From Flavobacterium azizsancarii (lineage in GTDB: Bacteria; Bacteroidota; Bacteroidia; Flavobacteriales; Flavobacteriaceae): a stretch of 64,000 nucleotides of DNA. The notes below the pieces were generated by a model that searched no databases, was not told the DNA's origin, and was given only the letters and a program-made list of their open reading frames with translations. Where the stretch lies: contig NZ_JAMZNK010000003.1 of assembly GCF_027980145.1 (NCBI RefSeq), forward strand, positions 124,001 through 188,000, given 5' to 3'. A program made the position numbers and the translations under genes. Of the stretch, positions 55,406-64,000 are shown in pieces (position 1 is the stretch's first letter; the number at the start of each line of letters is the position of its first letter).

Positions 55406-56503
55406 TTGTCAAGTCAAAAAAAACAATCAGGCAGCTTACAAGAAAAAGCCGGAATTTCAGCTCCTGAAATCACGAATGTTGCCGCTATCGATCAAATTAA
55501 AAAAAGCAGAAGACAGCAACCTTCTTCTACTGAATTGATTGATGGTATTTTAAAAGGAAATATCACATCCCTGAGTCGGGCTATAACTTTGGTCGAAAGT
55601 ACCAATCCTGAACATGCTGCAAAAGCGAATGAAGTGATCAATGGTTGTTTACCTCACGCAAATAAATCTATCCGAATAGGTATTACGGGAGTTCCCGGAG
55701 TTGGAAAAAGTACTTTTATTGAAGCTTTTGGATGTTTTCTGACGCAATTAGGTAAAAAAGTAGCTGTTCTGGCAGTTGATCCAAGCAGCTCACTTTCGCA
55801 TGGTAGTATTCTGGGCGATAAAACCCATATGGAAGAGTTGGTAAAGGATGAAAATGCTTTTATAAGACCTAGTGCTTCGGGAGATACTTTGGGTGGTGTT
55901 GCCCGAAAAACACGTGAATCTATTATTTTATGCGAAGCTGCTGGTTTTGACACCATTATTATAGAAACTGTTGGCGTTGGACAAAGCGAAACTGCGGTTC
56001 ATAGTATGGTTGACTTTTTCTTATTATTAAAAATTTCCGGCGCCGGCGATGAACTTCAAGGCATCAAACGCGGTATTATGGAAATGGCGGATGCCATTGT
56101 CATCAATAAAGCAGACGGAGATAATATCAAAAAAGCCAATCAGGCTAAATTAGAGTTCAACAGGGCTTTGCATTTATTTCCTCCTAAAAAATCAAACTGG
56201 CAGCCAAAAGTCACCACTTGCAGCGCCATCACTAAAGACGGAATCGCAGAAATTTGGGATACAATTTCCAGTTATTTCGAACAAACAAATGAATCTGGTT
56301 TCTTCCCGGAAAAGCGAAAAGAACAGAATCATTTCTGGATGATGGAAACGATTAACGAACAGCTTAAACTGAACTTTTATAATCAACCCGAAATTATTTC
56401 GCAACTGGAACAAAACAAAAAAGCAGTGCAAAATGATGAAATGTCACCTTTTGCAGCTGCTCAAATATTATTAAAATTGTATTTTAATAAAGGTTCTAAG
56501 TAA
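55406..56503 (+). CDS. meaB: MeaB family methylmalonyl-CoA mutase-associated GTPase
   Basis: The frame starts at a TTG (55406), and homologues align from about this point. The 365 residues have the P-loop GVPGVGKST, a switch region, VAVDPSSSLSHGSILGD, IIETVGVGQSE and the NKADGDN nucleotide-specificity motif. MeaB guards methylmalonyl-CoA mutase and helps insert adenosylcobalamin. The mutase gene is not in the window. The PduO-type adenosyltransferase at 28521 makes its cofactor. Its last codons overlap an ACTTAG repeat. Confidence 0.92.
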   Translation: MSSQKKQSGSLQEKAGISAPEITNVAAIDQIKKSRRQQPSSTELIDGILKGNITSLSRAITLVESTNPEHAAKANEVINGCLPHANKSIRIGITGVPGVGKSTFIEAFGCFLTQLGKKVAVLAVDPSSSLSHGSILGDKTHMEELVKDENAFIRPSASGDTLGGVARKTRESIILCEAAGFDTIIIETVGVGQSETAVHSMVDFFLLLKISGAGDELQGIKRGIMEMADAIVINKADGDNIKKANQAKLEFNRALHLFPPKKSNWQPKVTTCSAITKDGIAEIWDTISSYFEQTNESGFFPEKRKEQNHFWMMETINEQLKLNFYNQPEIISQLEQNKKAVQNDEMSPFAAAQILLKLYFNKGSK

Positions 56504-56540
56504 GAAACTCAGAGCCTTGGTTACTTAGCTACTTAGAAGC
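56502..56540. repeat. ACTTAG-family repeat shared by two convergent gene ends
   Basis: AACTCAGAGCCTTGGTTACT words occur between the convergent stops at 56503 and 56529. Both genes end in a Ser-Lys-stop that reads TCTAAGTA on its own strand. Confidence 0.6.
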
Positions 56541-58469
56541 TTTTCTAAGCTTATACTTATTCTCTTTATACAAATTCCCTGCTGTAATTACATGTGCCAA
56601 AGCATCTTTTGCTAATTCTTCATTTAATTTAACCGGAATTAAAGTTGTATCATTTTTGATTTCGAATTGCAAAGGTTTCAAATTAGGCTGCATAATCACA
56701 ACTTGATTTTCGACTCTGAACGCATTGATATCATTAAATTGCATAATTGCTCTTCCTTGTATTTTTGGATCTAATTTGTTTAGATTTCTACCTACCATTG
56801 GTGTTTCAAACGGAAGCCCTAAATAGCTCAATAATGTTGGTGGAATATCAATCTGACTTGCCAATTTATCATAAGAAGCTCCTTTTTGAACTCCAGGTCC
56901 TATAATCAAAGCAGGAATATGAAATTTATTTATTGGCACTAAATTTTTTCCGTAAGTTCTGGTGTTGTGATCCGCAATTACGATGAAAACTGTATTTTTG
57001 AAATAAGGTTCTTTCTTTGCCATTTCGAAGAATTTTCCAATAGAAAAATCAGCATATTTCATGGCATTGTTTACCGTTGCCGGTTTCGCATCATAAGGTT
57101 TTATTCTTCCTGCCGGATATTCAAATGGTTCGTGATTTGAAGTTGAGAACATCAAAGAGAAAAATGATTTATCTCCTTTTGCTTTAAAATAATTGTTCGC
57201 TTTGGTTACCAAATCTTCATCAGAGTATCCCCAGGTTCCTTTGAAAGCATATTTATTTCCATCTGATTCAAAATCTTCCTGATCTACAATATCTTCAAAA
57301 CCATTTCCGTTAAAAAACGAAGCCATATTATCAAAATTCGCCATTCCGCCATAAATAAAACTGGTGTCATATCCTTTTTGTTTTAAGGCTGCAGCCAAAG
57401 TAAAAAATCCTTGTTGCGAATTTCCTAATTTCACTACACTCTCTGACGGTGAAGGCAAAAATCCAGTTACAACAGCTTCAATTCCGCGAACGCTTCTTGT
57501 TCCTGTACAATATAAATTGGTAAACAATAAACCCTCTTTTGATAATTTGTCAAATTCTGGTGTTAATGGTTTTCCTCCTAAAATTCCAACATACTCTGCT
57601 CCTAAACTTTCTTGTAGAAAAATTACTAAATTATAAGGTTTCTTCAGGATTGTATCCGGTTGCTGCACATGTAGAAACGGAATTTCAGCATCAGTAAAAT
57701 CATTTGGTCCGGCAATCATGTATTTTTTTACACGAGCGATTGCTTCAGCTTCATCCATTTTACCATACATCTTAGTGTTTCCTTCGTTTTTAATCGAATA
57801 TGCTGCAAAAGCTACGGTGTAAAAAGAGTTTAATCCAAGAGTATTTGTCAATTGATCTGTCGAAAAAACAGCATTACTGGCATTAATCGGACGTTTTGAA
57901 GTAAGGCTTGAACGTGCTCCAAAAAACAATAAAAAAGCTACTAATGGAAATAATATCAACTTGAATTTATATTCGGCACTAGTCGTATGAAAATATTTTT
58001 TCCCTTTTTTGAAAGCAAAATACAAGACAACTCCTAAAATTAAAAAAGTTACAATGATCGAAGTCAAATAACTTTTTAGAAGCATTCCCACTACTTCTTT
58101 AGGATAAATCAGATAGTCTAAGAAAATCTTATTCGGTCGTGTATCATATTGTTTAACGAAATCCGGTGTTGCCAATTCTACAAAAAGAATCAGAAACAGG
58201 AATAAAAAGCTATAAATCACCAAGAAATTATTGGTAAACTTCAACCATTTATTAGGCAGGAAAGTAATTAAAACTGCTGGTAGAAATGACAAATAACACA
58301 ATAAAATCAAATCCATTCGAAGTCCGATTGGAAAAATATACCAGAAATTTGGTGTTTCTACTACTCTCTCTTTAAAAAGAAAAAACAAAAAGATTCGACT
58401 TAAAGTAGTAATTAGCAATCCTATTGCTATGAAATTAAAAATAGGTTTTAAAAAACTTAATTTTTTCAT
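56529..58469 (-). CDS. LTA synthase-family sulfatase-fold membrane protein
   Basis: The 646-residue protein has five N-terminal membrane segments (about residues 9-185). An extracytoplasmic sulfatase/alkaline phosphatase-like domain follows, with VIFLQESLGAEYVG, the nucleophile Thr near residue 322 (CTGTRSVRG), SNHEPFEYP and VIADHNTRTYG. It resembles phosphoglycerol or phosphoethanolamine transferases. Bacteroidota have no lipoteichoic acid, so it probably modifies a lipid or glycan in the envelope (inference). Confidence 0.88.
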   Translation of the reverse strand: MKKLSFLKPIFNFIAIGLLITTLSRIFLFFLFKERVVETPNFWYIFPIGLRMDLILLCYLSFLPAVLITFLPNKWLKFTNNFLVIYSFLFLFLILFVELATPDFVKQYDTRPNKIFLDYLIYPKEVVGMLLKSYLTSIIVTFLILGVVLYFAFKKGKKYFHTTSAEYKFKLILFPLVAFLLFFGARSSLTSKRPINASNAVFSTDQLTNTLGLNSFYTVAFAAYSIKNEGNTKMYGKMDEAEAIARVKKYMIAGPNDFTDAEIPFLHVQQPDTILKKPYNLVIFLQESLGAEYVGILGGKPLTPEFDKLSKEGLLFTNLYCTGTRSVRGIEAVVTGFLPSPSESVVKLGNSQQGFFTLAAALKQKGYDTSFIYGGMANFDNMASFFNGNGFEDIVDQEDFESDGNKYAFKGTWGYSDEDLVTKANNYFKAKGDKSFFSLMFSTSNHEPFEYPAGRIKPYDAKPATVNNAMKYADFSIGKFFEMAKKEPYFKNTVFIVIADHNTRTYGKNLVPINKFHIPALIIGPGVQKGASYDKLASQIDIPPTLLSYLGLPFETPMVGRNLNKLDPKIQGRAIMQFNDINAFRVENQVVIMQPNLKPLQFEIKNDTTLIPVKLNEELAKDALAHVITAGNLYKENKYKLRKASK

Positions 58470-58505
58470 TTGATGATTTAATTAATTTCTGTTTACTGTG
58501 AATTT

Positions 58506-58733
58506 CTACTCTTCGTAACGTTTTATTTCTCTGTCATAAAACTCATTTGCCTGAACAATTAAGCCTTCCATTTCAGCATTTAATTCTGCTTCGTCAAGAT
58601 CTTCCGCTTCTTCCATAAACTCAACCTCATCATCTTTTAAGTTGATTATAAATCTTGGATAATCAAGGTGAATGATGAAAATATCATCTACAAAATCAGT
58701 ATTATCTCCGAGTAAAAATTTAGGTAATTCCAT
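58506..58733 (-). CDS. Small acidic hypothetical protein
   Basis: The 75-residue protein is very acidic (DDEVEFMEEAEDLDEAELNAEMEG) and has no membrane segment. It sits 36 bases before the LTA-synthase-like gene on the same strand, so the two may be co-transcribed. Function unknown. The coherent start and composition support it as a real gene. Confidence 0.6.
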   Translation of the reverse strand: MELPKFLLGDNTDFVDDIFIIHLDYPRFIINLKDDEVEFMEEAEDLDEAELNAEMEGLIVQANEFYDREIKRYEE

Positions 58734-58763
58734 TTTTATTTATTTTTTGTTTTTATTATTTTT

Positions 58764-58832
58764 TCCCACAGATTGCACAGATTCTCGCAGATTTTTTAAA
58801 GAATCATTTTAATCTGTAAAATCTGTGGCATA
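58764..58832. repeat. Inverted repeat, CAGATT family
   Basis: CCCACAGATTGCACAGATT on the left faces TTTTAATCTGTAAAATCTGTGG on the right. Confidence 0.75.
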
Positions 58833-58854
58833 CTTTTATTTAGAAGTTTCAAAT

Positions 58855-60240
58855 TTAACTATTTGAAAGTGAATTTTGGATTAATTTTTTTGTTAGGTAA
58901 TGAAATCGAATATAAAGAAATATCGCCGCCGCCGTTAATCCAGCCAAAAGTCCAATCCAAACTCCTTGTGCTTTTAGATCAGTATATTCAGCCAGGTAAT
59001 ACGAAATTGGGAAACCAATAATCCAATATGCCACAAATGTAATGTACATAGGCACTTTTACATCTTGCAATCCGCGTAAAGCTCCTAAAACAACTACCTG
59101 AATTCCGTCAGAGATTTGAAAAACTGCTGCTATTAAAAGTAGTTTTGATGCAATACTTATTACTTCGGCATTATCCAGAACTTGTCCGGTATTTTCCATA
59201 TTCAAAAAGATATGAGGCAGGAAATTATGAAAAGCCACAAACAGAATTGCAAAAATAGTTTCTATAATAATGGCGAGTAAGAAAATAGAACGAGCAACAA
59301 CGATTAATTTCTTGAAATCCTGTAAACCTCGTTGGTTACTAACCCGTATCATCGAAGTAACACTTAATCCCATTGCAAACATAAATGTCAATGAAGCAAG
59401 ACTTAACGCAATTTGATTGGCTGCCTGACTGGTTTTACCAATATTACCACACAACCAGATTGATGCTGTAAACAACACCACTTCAAAAAGCATTTGCAAT
59501 GCTGAAGGAAATCCTATGCTTATTATTTTTTTCAACATTTCTTTTTTAATCTCGTCAAAACTGAAATTTGCAAAAAAACGTTTCAAATCATTTCTTCTCG
59601 ATAACATAATATGCATAAACATGACAAGAAATATTCTTGAGATTACAGTTCCAAGAGCCGCCCCGATAATTCCCATTTTTGGAAAAATCCAAATTCCGTA
59701 AATCAACATATAATTGATCCCAACATGCAGGACATTGGCCATAATCATAGCATACATCGAGTATTTTGTCAACGATAATCCGTCAGCAAATTGTTTGTAC
59801 CCCTGATACATAATAAGAGGAATCAACGAGAAAGCAACCCAGTCAAGATAAGGTTTTGCAAGCGCAATAACATCAGCAGGCTGTTGCAGCAATTCCATTA
59901 TTGGCTTTGCCAAAACAATTACCCCAAAAAGAAACAAGCCTAAAACAGTGCACAAGAATAATCCATGGTGAAAGGCAGAACGAATTTTGCTGTCATTTTT
60001 TTCAGTATCACCTTCGGCAACAATTGGCGTAATGGCAGTAGAAAAACCAATTCCTAACGACATTGCGATAAAAATCATACTGTTCCCTAATGAAACGGCT
60101 GCAAGTTCTGTACTTCCTAATTTCCCTACCATTATATTATCTACAATACCTATTAAGGTGTGCCCCACCATTCCTAATATAATAGGATATGCTAATCTTA
60201 AATTATATGAAAACTCTTTGGTATACTGTTTTAAATTCAC
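58855..60240 (-). CDS. MATE family efflux transporter
   Basis: I choose the GTG at 60240, giving 461 residues starting (M)NLKQYTKEFSYNLRLAYPIILG. The longer frame adds a non-family N-terminus. The protein has 12 membrane segments, VDNIMVGKLGSTELAAVSLG and YKQFADGLSLTKYSMYAM, typical of the NorM/MATE group, which expels cationic drugs in exchange for Na+ or H+. Its drug specificity cannot be read. The 188 bases upstream to the barrel gene carry nothing else. Confidence 0.9.
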   Translation of the reverse strand: MNLKQYTKEFSYNLRLAYPIILGMVGHTLIGIVDNIMVGKLGSTELAAVSLGNSMIFIAMSLGIGFSTAITPIVAEGDTEKNDSKIRSAFHHGLFLCTVLGLFLFGVIVLAKPIMELLQQPADVIALAKPYLDWVAFSLIPLIMYQGYKQFADGLSLTKYSMYAMIMANVLHVGINYMLIYGIWIFPKMGIIGAALGTVISRIFLVMFMHIMLSRRNDLKRFFANFSFDEIKKEMLKKIISIGFPSALQMLFEVVLFTASIWLCGNIGKTSQAANQIALSLASLTFMFAMGLSVTSMIRVSNQRGLQDFKKLIVVARSIFLLAIIIETIFAILFVAFHNFLPHIFLNMENTGQVLDNAEVISIASKLLLIAAVFQISDGIQVVVLGALRGLQDVKVPMYITFVAYWIIGFPISYYLAEYTDLKAQGVWIGLLAGLTAAAIFLYIRFHYLTKKLIQNSLSNS

Positions 60241-60428
60241 TTCTATTCTTTTTAGTCGGCAAAGATAATCAGAAGCTTTGGATTCTTTGATATTATTAAA
60301 AACATAAGCAAACATTAAGTCTGTTTACATTCACCCTGAGATTATATAACAATTTCAAAAAATTATATAACAAAGCCCTCAGGCCTTGAAAGTATTTTTA
60401 CAGTATTAAAAATCATAAAAAAATTGTC

Positions 60429-60944
60429 ATGAGAAAATTACAAATTATATGCCTGTTTGCTTTCGCTTTATTATCTGCCAATACTACTTTCGCTCAGGAC
60501 ACTGCTATTAAAAATTATGATCAGGGTTTTAGATTAGGCTTTGGTGTGAATGGCGGAATACCAACTGACAATGATTACAGATGGTCGCTTGGTGGAGATG
60601 TTCGTTTACAATATGATTTATCTAAAAGTACATCGTTGACATTGACTACAGGTTTCACCAATTTATTTATGAAAGATAAAGATGGAGTTGAAGCAAAAGA
60701 TCTTGGATTTATTCCGGCAAAAGCAGGTTTTAAAGCCTTTATCTGGGAAGATCAATTTTATGTTTTAGGAGAAGTGGGTGCTGGTTTTGCCGTGACAAAC
60801 GATTATAACCAAACTACTTTTTTATGGGCACCAGGAATTGGGTACGCCAACAAATATATTGACATTAGTGTCCGTTACGAGGACTATAATAAATTTAATA
60901 CCAATCAGGTGGCTTTACGTTTAGCCTATGGTTTTAAATTATAA
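60429..60944 (+). CDS. Small outer-membrane beta-barrel protein
   Basis: The 171-residue protein has a signal peptide (ends TFAQD). Eight or so amphipathic strands follow (GFRLGFGVNGGIPT, GDVRLQYDLSKSTSLTLTTG, FYVLGEVGAGFAVTND, DISVRYEDYNKF), ending in the terminal aromatic strand VALRLAYGFKL. It is similar in layout to the OmpA/OmpX-like 8-strand barrels common in Bacteroidota. Role unknown. A terminator follows 37 bases downstream. Confidence 0.78.
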   Translation: MRKLQIICLFAFALLSANTTFAQDTAIKNYDQGFRLGFGVNGGIPTDNDYRWSLGGDVRLQYDLSKSTSLTLTTGFTNLFMKDKDGVEAKDLGFIPAKAGFKAFIWEDQFYVLGEVGAGFAVTNDYNQTTFLWAPGIGYANKYIDISVRYEDYNKFNTNQVALRLAYGFKL

Positions 60945-60980
60945 AATTTAGGTTTATTTTATTTTTTTGTTTTTGGTATA

Positions 60981-61010
60981 AACCCGAGAGATCGCATAGT
61001 CTCTCGGGTT
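60981..61010 (+). terminator. Terminator after the barrel gene
   Basis: AACCCGAGAG (60981-60990) pairs with CTCTCGGGTT (61001-61010). The T-tract is weak. Confidence 0.75.
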
Positions 61011-61049
61011 TAGTTGTTTATATACCTTTGTATGATCGGTAGCTGAAAA

Positions 61050-61298
61050 ATTTTACCGCAAAGAGCACAAAGATGTACACAAATCTCGTAAAGTTATTTG
61101 CTGATAAAAGAATGCAAAGTTCAAAAAACAAAACATGAAGATTTACCATCTTAAAAATTAGTGCTAATTCGTAAAACTCGGGGCAAACAGTCTTACTTTT
61201 ATCCTCTTGCTTCTATTCTCCTTACTCTTTAGTCTTGCTTCTTTACTCTTACTTCTTTACTCTTACTTCTTTACTCTTGCTTCTATCCTCTATTCTCT
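61050..61298. repeat. Repeat-rich gap ending in a TTCTTTACTCTTAC tandem array
   Basis: The stretch 61050-61110 carries CCGCAAAGAGCACAAAGATG-type words of the TTTGCGG family, and about 61150-61185 an ATTCGTG unit. The stretch 61196-61325 is a pyrimidine-rich tandem array of TTCTTTACTCTTAC-like units that continues into the 3' end of the next gene. Nothing else is seen in this 354-base gap. Confidence 0.65.
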
Positions 61299-63092
61299 TT
61301 ACTCTATTCTCTTTACTCTATTCTCTAAATATCTACTATCCGTCAACGTTTTCATAAAAGCAATAAGTTGCTTCTTCTCCTGATCTGATAAATTCAATTT
61401 GTCTTCTGGTAAAGTTTGGTTCGGCACGTCAAATCCTAAACCTCGTCCACCTCCCTGATCATAAAAGTCAATCACTTCTTCCAGAGTTGTATAAACACCA
61501 TTGTGCATGTACGGAGCTGTAAGTTCTATGTTTCTAATCGTTGGCGTTTTAAATGAATATTTATGAATTGCTGCTTGTGTGATGACAAACTTCCCCAAAT
61601 CTCCATCGAGTTTTTTAGCTTTATTAGGAGTACCCAAAATTTCACTTTCAGACCGGTCAAAATTTGGAGGAACAGTTCCGTTGGTAAGCGGAATAAAATG
61701 ACAAGTCGCACATTTGGCTTTTCCGGCAAATAAATTAAAACCTGCTTTTTCATTTTCTGTAAAAGTTGCCCCGTTTTGCATATAAGCATCAAATTTTGAA
61801 TCATAATGACTCAACGAACGAATATAGGATGCCAAAACATTTTTGATCGCAAATTCGTTGATGCCGCCTTTTGGAAAAGCTTTTTTGAAGTCATTTACAT
61901 AATCTTGCTTTTTTTGAATTGCCAAAGCCGATTTCTCCAGGGAACCGTGCATTTCGTTTTCGTTTTTGATAACAGCTACAGCCTGATCTTCCAGATAACT
62001 TACTCTTGAATCTGCAAAAAATACACGCTGAAATGCAATATTGGTTAATGTTGGCGTATTGCGCTGAATCATCGATTTTCCGTCTAATGCAACTGCTCTT
62101 TCCAATCCGTCTGTAAAAGCTTTTTCGGCATGATGGCACGAAGCGCAGGAACGCGTGTTGTTGCCGGACAAAATTGGATCATTGAATAACTTTTTTCCTA
62201 AAGCAATTTTTTCGGGCGTAGTCTGATAATCCGCAAAACCAGAGAATGCTTCCGGATCAAAAGCATCTTTATCAAACAATATTTGTGCAGTTACTTTCAG
62301 ACCTCTTTGCTCTTTCATTAACGGAATTCCTAATTCGGATTGAGTTTTATAAAGACCTTTACTTAACGGATTTAAAATTTCTTTGATAAAATATGCGCGA
62401 TCGAAAGCATTAAAATTGGTATTTTCTTTTAAATACTTTTTCCCTTTTTCAAGAATCCCGAGTACTTGTTTACTATTCGAAATTGATTTATTTTCCAGAT
62501 AAAGCTGATAATATTTTTCGATTGCTTCCAGAGATACCAACGCTTCGGGAAGTGAATTTAGTACCACAGGCGAATCAAAACCGGTAATTCCTAATGAGAT
62601 AATTCGGTATACTTCTAGTCGCATTGCATCAAAAACATGGGCATCTGTCAATTCATTAGAATTTGAAACTTTTTCTAACCGAATTAAATTAGCCGATAAA
62701 ACACCCAATTCCTGTAACAGTTCTTGCTTACTCTCTTTATTGTATTTTGGAAAAACCAGTTCTTCAATAACCTGAAAACCTTCAGGCGGAACAGTCACTT
62801 TATCATTTTCTTCGAACTCAGGGATTGCCGGGCCGTTGATAGATTTAGAAACCGCCGGTGAATAATATTCACTGATCATTTCGACCTTTTTATAACTTTG
62901 ATGTGCTTCGAGAAATTGTCTCTGAATTTGTGTTTCAGTAGAATCTGATTGTACGGAATATTTAAGTTTGGCTACTTTTTCTATCAATAAAGTAATATCA
63001 GACTGAAATAATTCATTGACTTCCTGATGTTTGCTTTTTTTATGGCAACCAATAAATAGTACCAATAACAACAAACAGTATATTTTTTTCAT
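61299..63092 (-). CDS. Imelysin-like / di-heme cytochrome c peroxidase fusion lipoprotein
   Basis: The 597-residue protein has a lipobox Cys16 (LFIGC). Residues about 20-270 form a helical domain with GPAIPEF and VPPEGFQVIEELVFP, as in imelysin-type proteins. Residues about 285-590 are a di-heme peroxidase with CASCH (Cys316, Cys319, His320) and CATCH (Cys461, Cys464, His465), plus TIRNIELTAPYMHNGVYTTLEEVIDFY. The domain order is seen directly; imelysins are linked to iron uptake in some bacteria. The last 8 codons (NRVKRIE plus stop) come from the tandem repeat array. The PhoX-like gene lies 91 bases upstream. Confidence 0.86.
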   Translation of the reverse strand: MKKIYCLLLLVLFIGCHKKSKHQEVNELFQSDITLLIEKVAKLKYSVQSDSTETQIQRQFLEAHQSYKKVEMISEYYSPAVSKSINGPAIPEFEENDKVTVPPEGFQVIEELVFPKYNKESKQELLQELGVLSANLIRLEKVSNSNELTDAHVFDAMRLEVYRIISLGITGFDSPVVLNSLPEALVSLEAIEKYYQLYLENKSISNSKQVLGILEKGKKYLKENTNFNAFDRAYFIKEILNPLSKGLYKTQSELGIPLMKEQRGLKVTAQILFDKDAFDPEAFSGFADYQTTPEKIALGKKLFNDPILSGNNTRSCASCHHAEKAFTDGLERAVALDGKSMIQRNTPTLTNIAFQRVFFADSRVSYLEDQAVAVIKNENEMHGSLEKSALAIQKKQDYVNDFKKAFPKGGINEFAIKNVLASYIRSLSHYDSKFDAYMQNGATFTENEKAGFNLFAGKAKCATCHFIPLTNGTVPPNFDRSESEILGTPNKAKKLDGDLGKFVITQAAIHKYSFKTPTIRNIELTAPYMHNGVYTTLEEVIDFYDQGGGRGLGFDVPNQTLPEDKLNLSDQEKKQLIAFMKTLTDSRYLENRVKRIE

Positions 63093-63183
63093 GTAATAAC
63101 GATTAAAAGAGGAATATTGATAAAAACAGAAACCACTATCTCAAATAGAAATAGTGGATGACTGTTTTATAATGACTTAAAAT

Positions 63184-64000
63184 TTATCTTGCTAAACCTT
63201 TAAGTACTAAAATTTGACTTGCCTGATCTTCTTTCGGACGATTAGTTCCTCCGTCAGGACTTAAATATTTTGTACCCGTCCAGGTATGTGGCTGAACACT
63301 TAACATGAAAGTATCCGGAATACCAACCTGATCAGAGACATCGATTAAAGCACCATATTCCCAATCTCCAAATTTCGAAATTCCGCCTACGTTATATTTT
63401 GCAGCATCGGCCTGAGTGCGACGGTGGTCTAGTTCTACTACAACTTTTAGATCTTTTGTAGCAATATTGTACTGATAAATATAAGCATCATGAGTTTCAT
63501 CGCCATATCCGTTTGCATCTTCCTGAACGTATACATAATTTTTAGTCACACAAATATTATCCGGGTTTTGAAATTTACCTGCAATTCCAGAGCGGTTATC
63601 TCCATCAAGAATTACCTCAAGAGTTCCTTTTAATGGGTCAGCAGCATCAAGATTTAATTTGTAAACTCTGCCGTATTTCGTTCTTGAACCATCTGCATTT
63701 GTTCCGGTTGTATTTTGTCCTGTTACATTAAAATATAATTCACGATCTGCAGCAGCGCCACCTTTGCGATAATCTAAATCTTCTACACGACCAAATTTAA
63801 CTGCTTTCAAAACATTTACAGCTGTATTGATCTGAGCACCGGTTAAAGTAGTATGATTATCAATTTTCACGAAAGAAACTGGATATGTTTTACTCACTTC
63901 CATGTCTTTTTCTCTTTGATTGTTATCATTTCTTTTTAGCATGTATAAAGAACCATTGGTCAAATCACCAACAGCATTCGACACATACATAAAAACCTGA
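63184..64000 (-). CDS. PhoX-like alkaline phosphatase family protein (5'-truncated)
   Basis: The frame runs open past the right edge, so the start is outside; at least 270 residues are visible. FGRVEDLDYRKGG, GQNTTGTNADGS, KFQNPDNICVTKNYVYVQEDANG and the C-terminal PDTFMLSVQPHTWTG match PhoX/DUF839 proteins. PhoX uses calcium and iron to cleave phosphomonoesters outside the cytoplasm, after Tat export. Whether this member keeps phosphatase activity cannot be told from the visible part. It is read with or just before the di-heme fusion gene. Confidence 0.8.
   Translation of the reverse strand, partial: QVFMYVSNAVGDLTNGSLYMLKRNDNNQREKDMEVSKTYPVSFVKIDNHTTLTGAQINTAVNVLKAVKFGRVEDLDYRKGGAAADRELYFNVTGQNTTGTNADGSRTKYGRVYKLNLDAADPLKGTLEVILDGDNRSGIAGKFQNPDNICVTKNYVYVQEDANGYGDETHDAYIYQYNIATKDLKVVVELDHRRTQADAAKYNVGGISKFGDWEYGALIDVSDQVGIPDTFMLSVQPHTWTGTKYLSPDGGTNRPKEDQASQILVLKGLAR

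Overview
The window is chromosomal DNA from a Flavobacterium-like member of the Bacteroidota. The evidence is its low GC, TAnnTTTG-type -7 promoter elements, a type B type-IX-secretion C-terminal domain, Bacteroidota-specific small genes (a DUF4295 protein between rpmG and ftsY), a bacillithiol gene (bshC), SecA of about 1113 residues, and many short-period inverted repeats in the intergenic gaps. I see no rRNA, tRNA, CRISPR array, prophage or intact insertion sequence.

Layout. 1-7 kb: end of a large secreted repeat protein, an MFS transporter, bshC, a membrane acetyltransferase and ndk. 7-16 kb: a minus-strand housekeeping block (DUF721 protein, ftsY, DUF4295, rpmG, rpmB, cinA, an HPt protein, an FAH-family hydrolase, a DEDDh exonuclease, a lipoyl E2 enzyme) that ends in a probable glycosyltransferase remnant. 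16-29 kb: outer-membrane and secreted proteins, a second acetyltransferase, an ABC-F ATPase, a nonsense-mutated four-helix-bundle gene between inverted repeats, an FKBP lipoprotein, an unusual SDR, a methyltransferase, a LolD/MacB-like ATPase and a PduO-type adenosyltransferase. 29-33 kb: DUF2795 protein and secA. 33-42 kb: a plus-strand metal (probably copper) acquisition locus. 42-45 kb: TrmH-like methylase and a cassette of APS kinase, Asp/Asn hydroxylase-like oxygenase and sulfotransferase. 45-61 kb: a cysteine-free sirtuin, fatty acid hydroxylase, purB, a CPA2 antiporter, 1-Cys peroxiredoxin, two transporters divergent from an Rrf2 regulator and oxidoreductase, meaB, an LTA-synthase-like enzyme, a MATE pump and a small barrel. 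61-64 kb: an imelysin-like/di-heme peroxidase fusion and a truncated PhoX-like protein.

The most interesting system is at 33.2-41.7 kb. It holds an MbnP-like lipoprotein, an MbnH-like di-heme lipoprotein, a cysteine-bearing outer-membrane protein, two tandem-duplicated small membrane proteins with three conserved cysteines, a TonB-dependent receptor with a His/Met-containing plug, and a PepSY membrane protein with a Cys-Cys/Met/His loop. In the known MbnH/MbnP pair, the di-heme enzyme oxidises a tryptophan of MbnP to kynurenine to form a copper site. Here the pair sits with what looks like a complete route across the cell envelope, and a 17-bp palindrome lies just upstream of the predicted promoter.

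The second theme is repeats. Several families of inverted, short-period repeats fill the intergenic spaces, supply stop codons to neighbouring genes and in one case lie inside a coding region. One family flanks the broken four-helix-bundle gene as inverted repeats, which suggests a small mobile element. Four copies of a structured element resembling the Flavo-1 RNA motif are also present.
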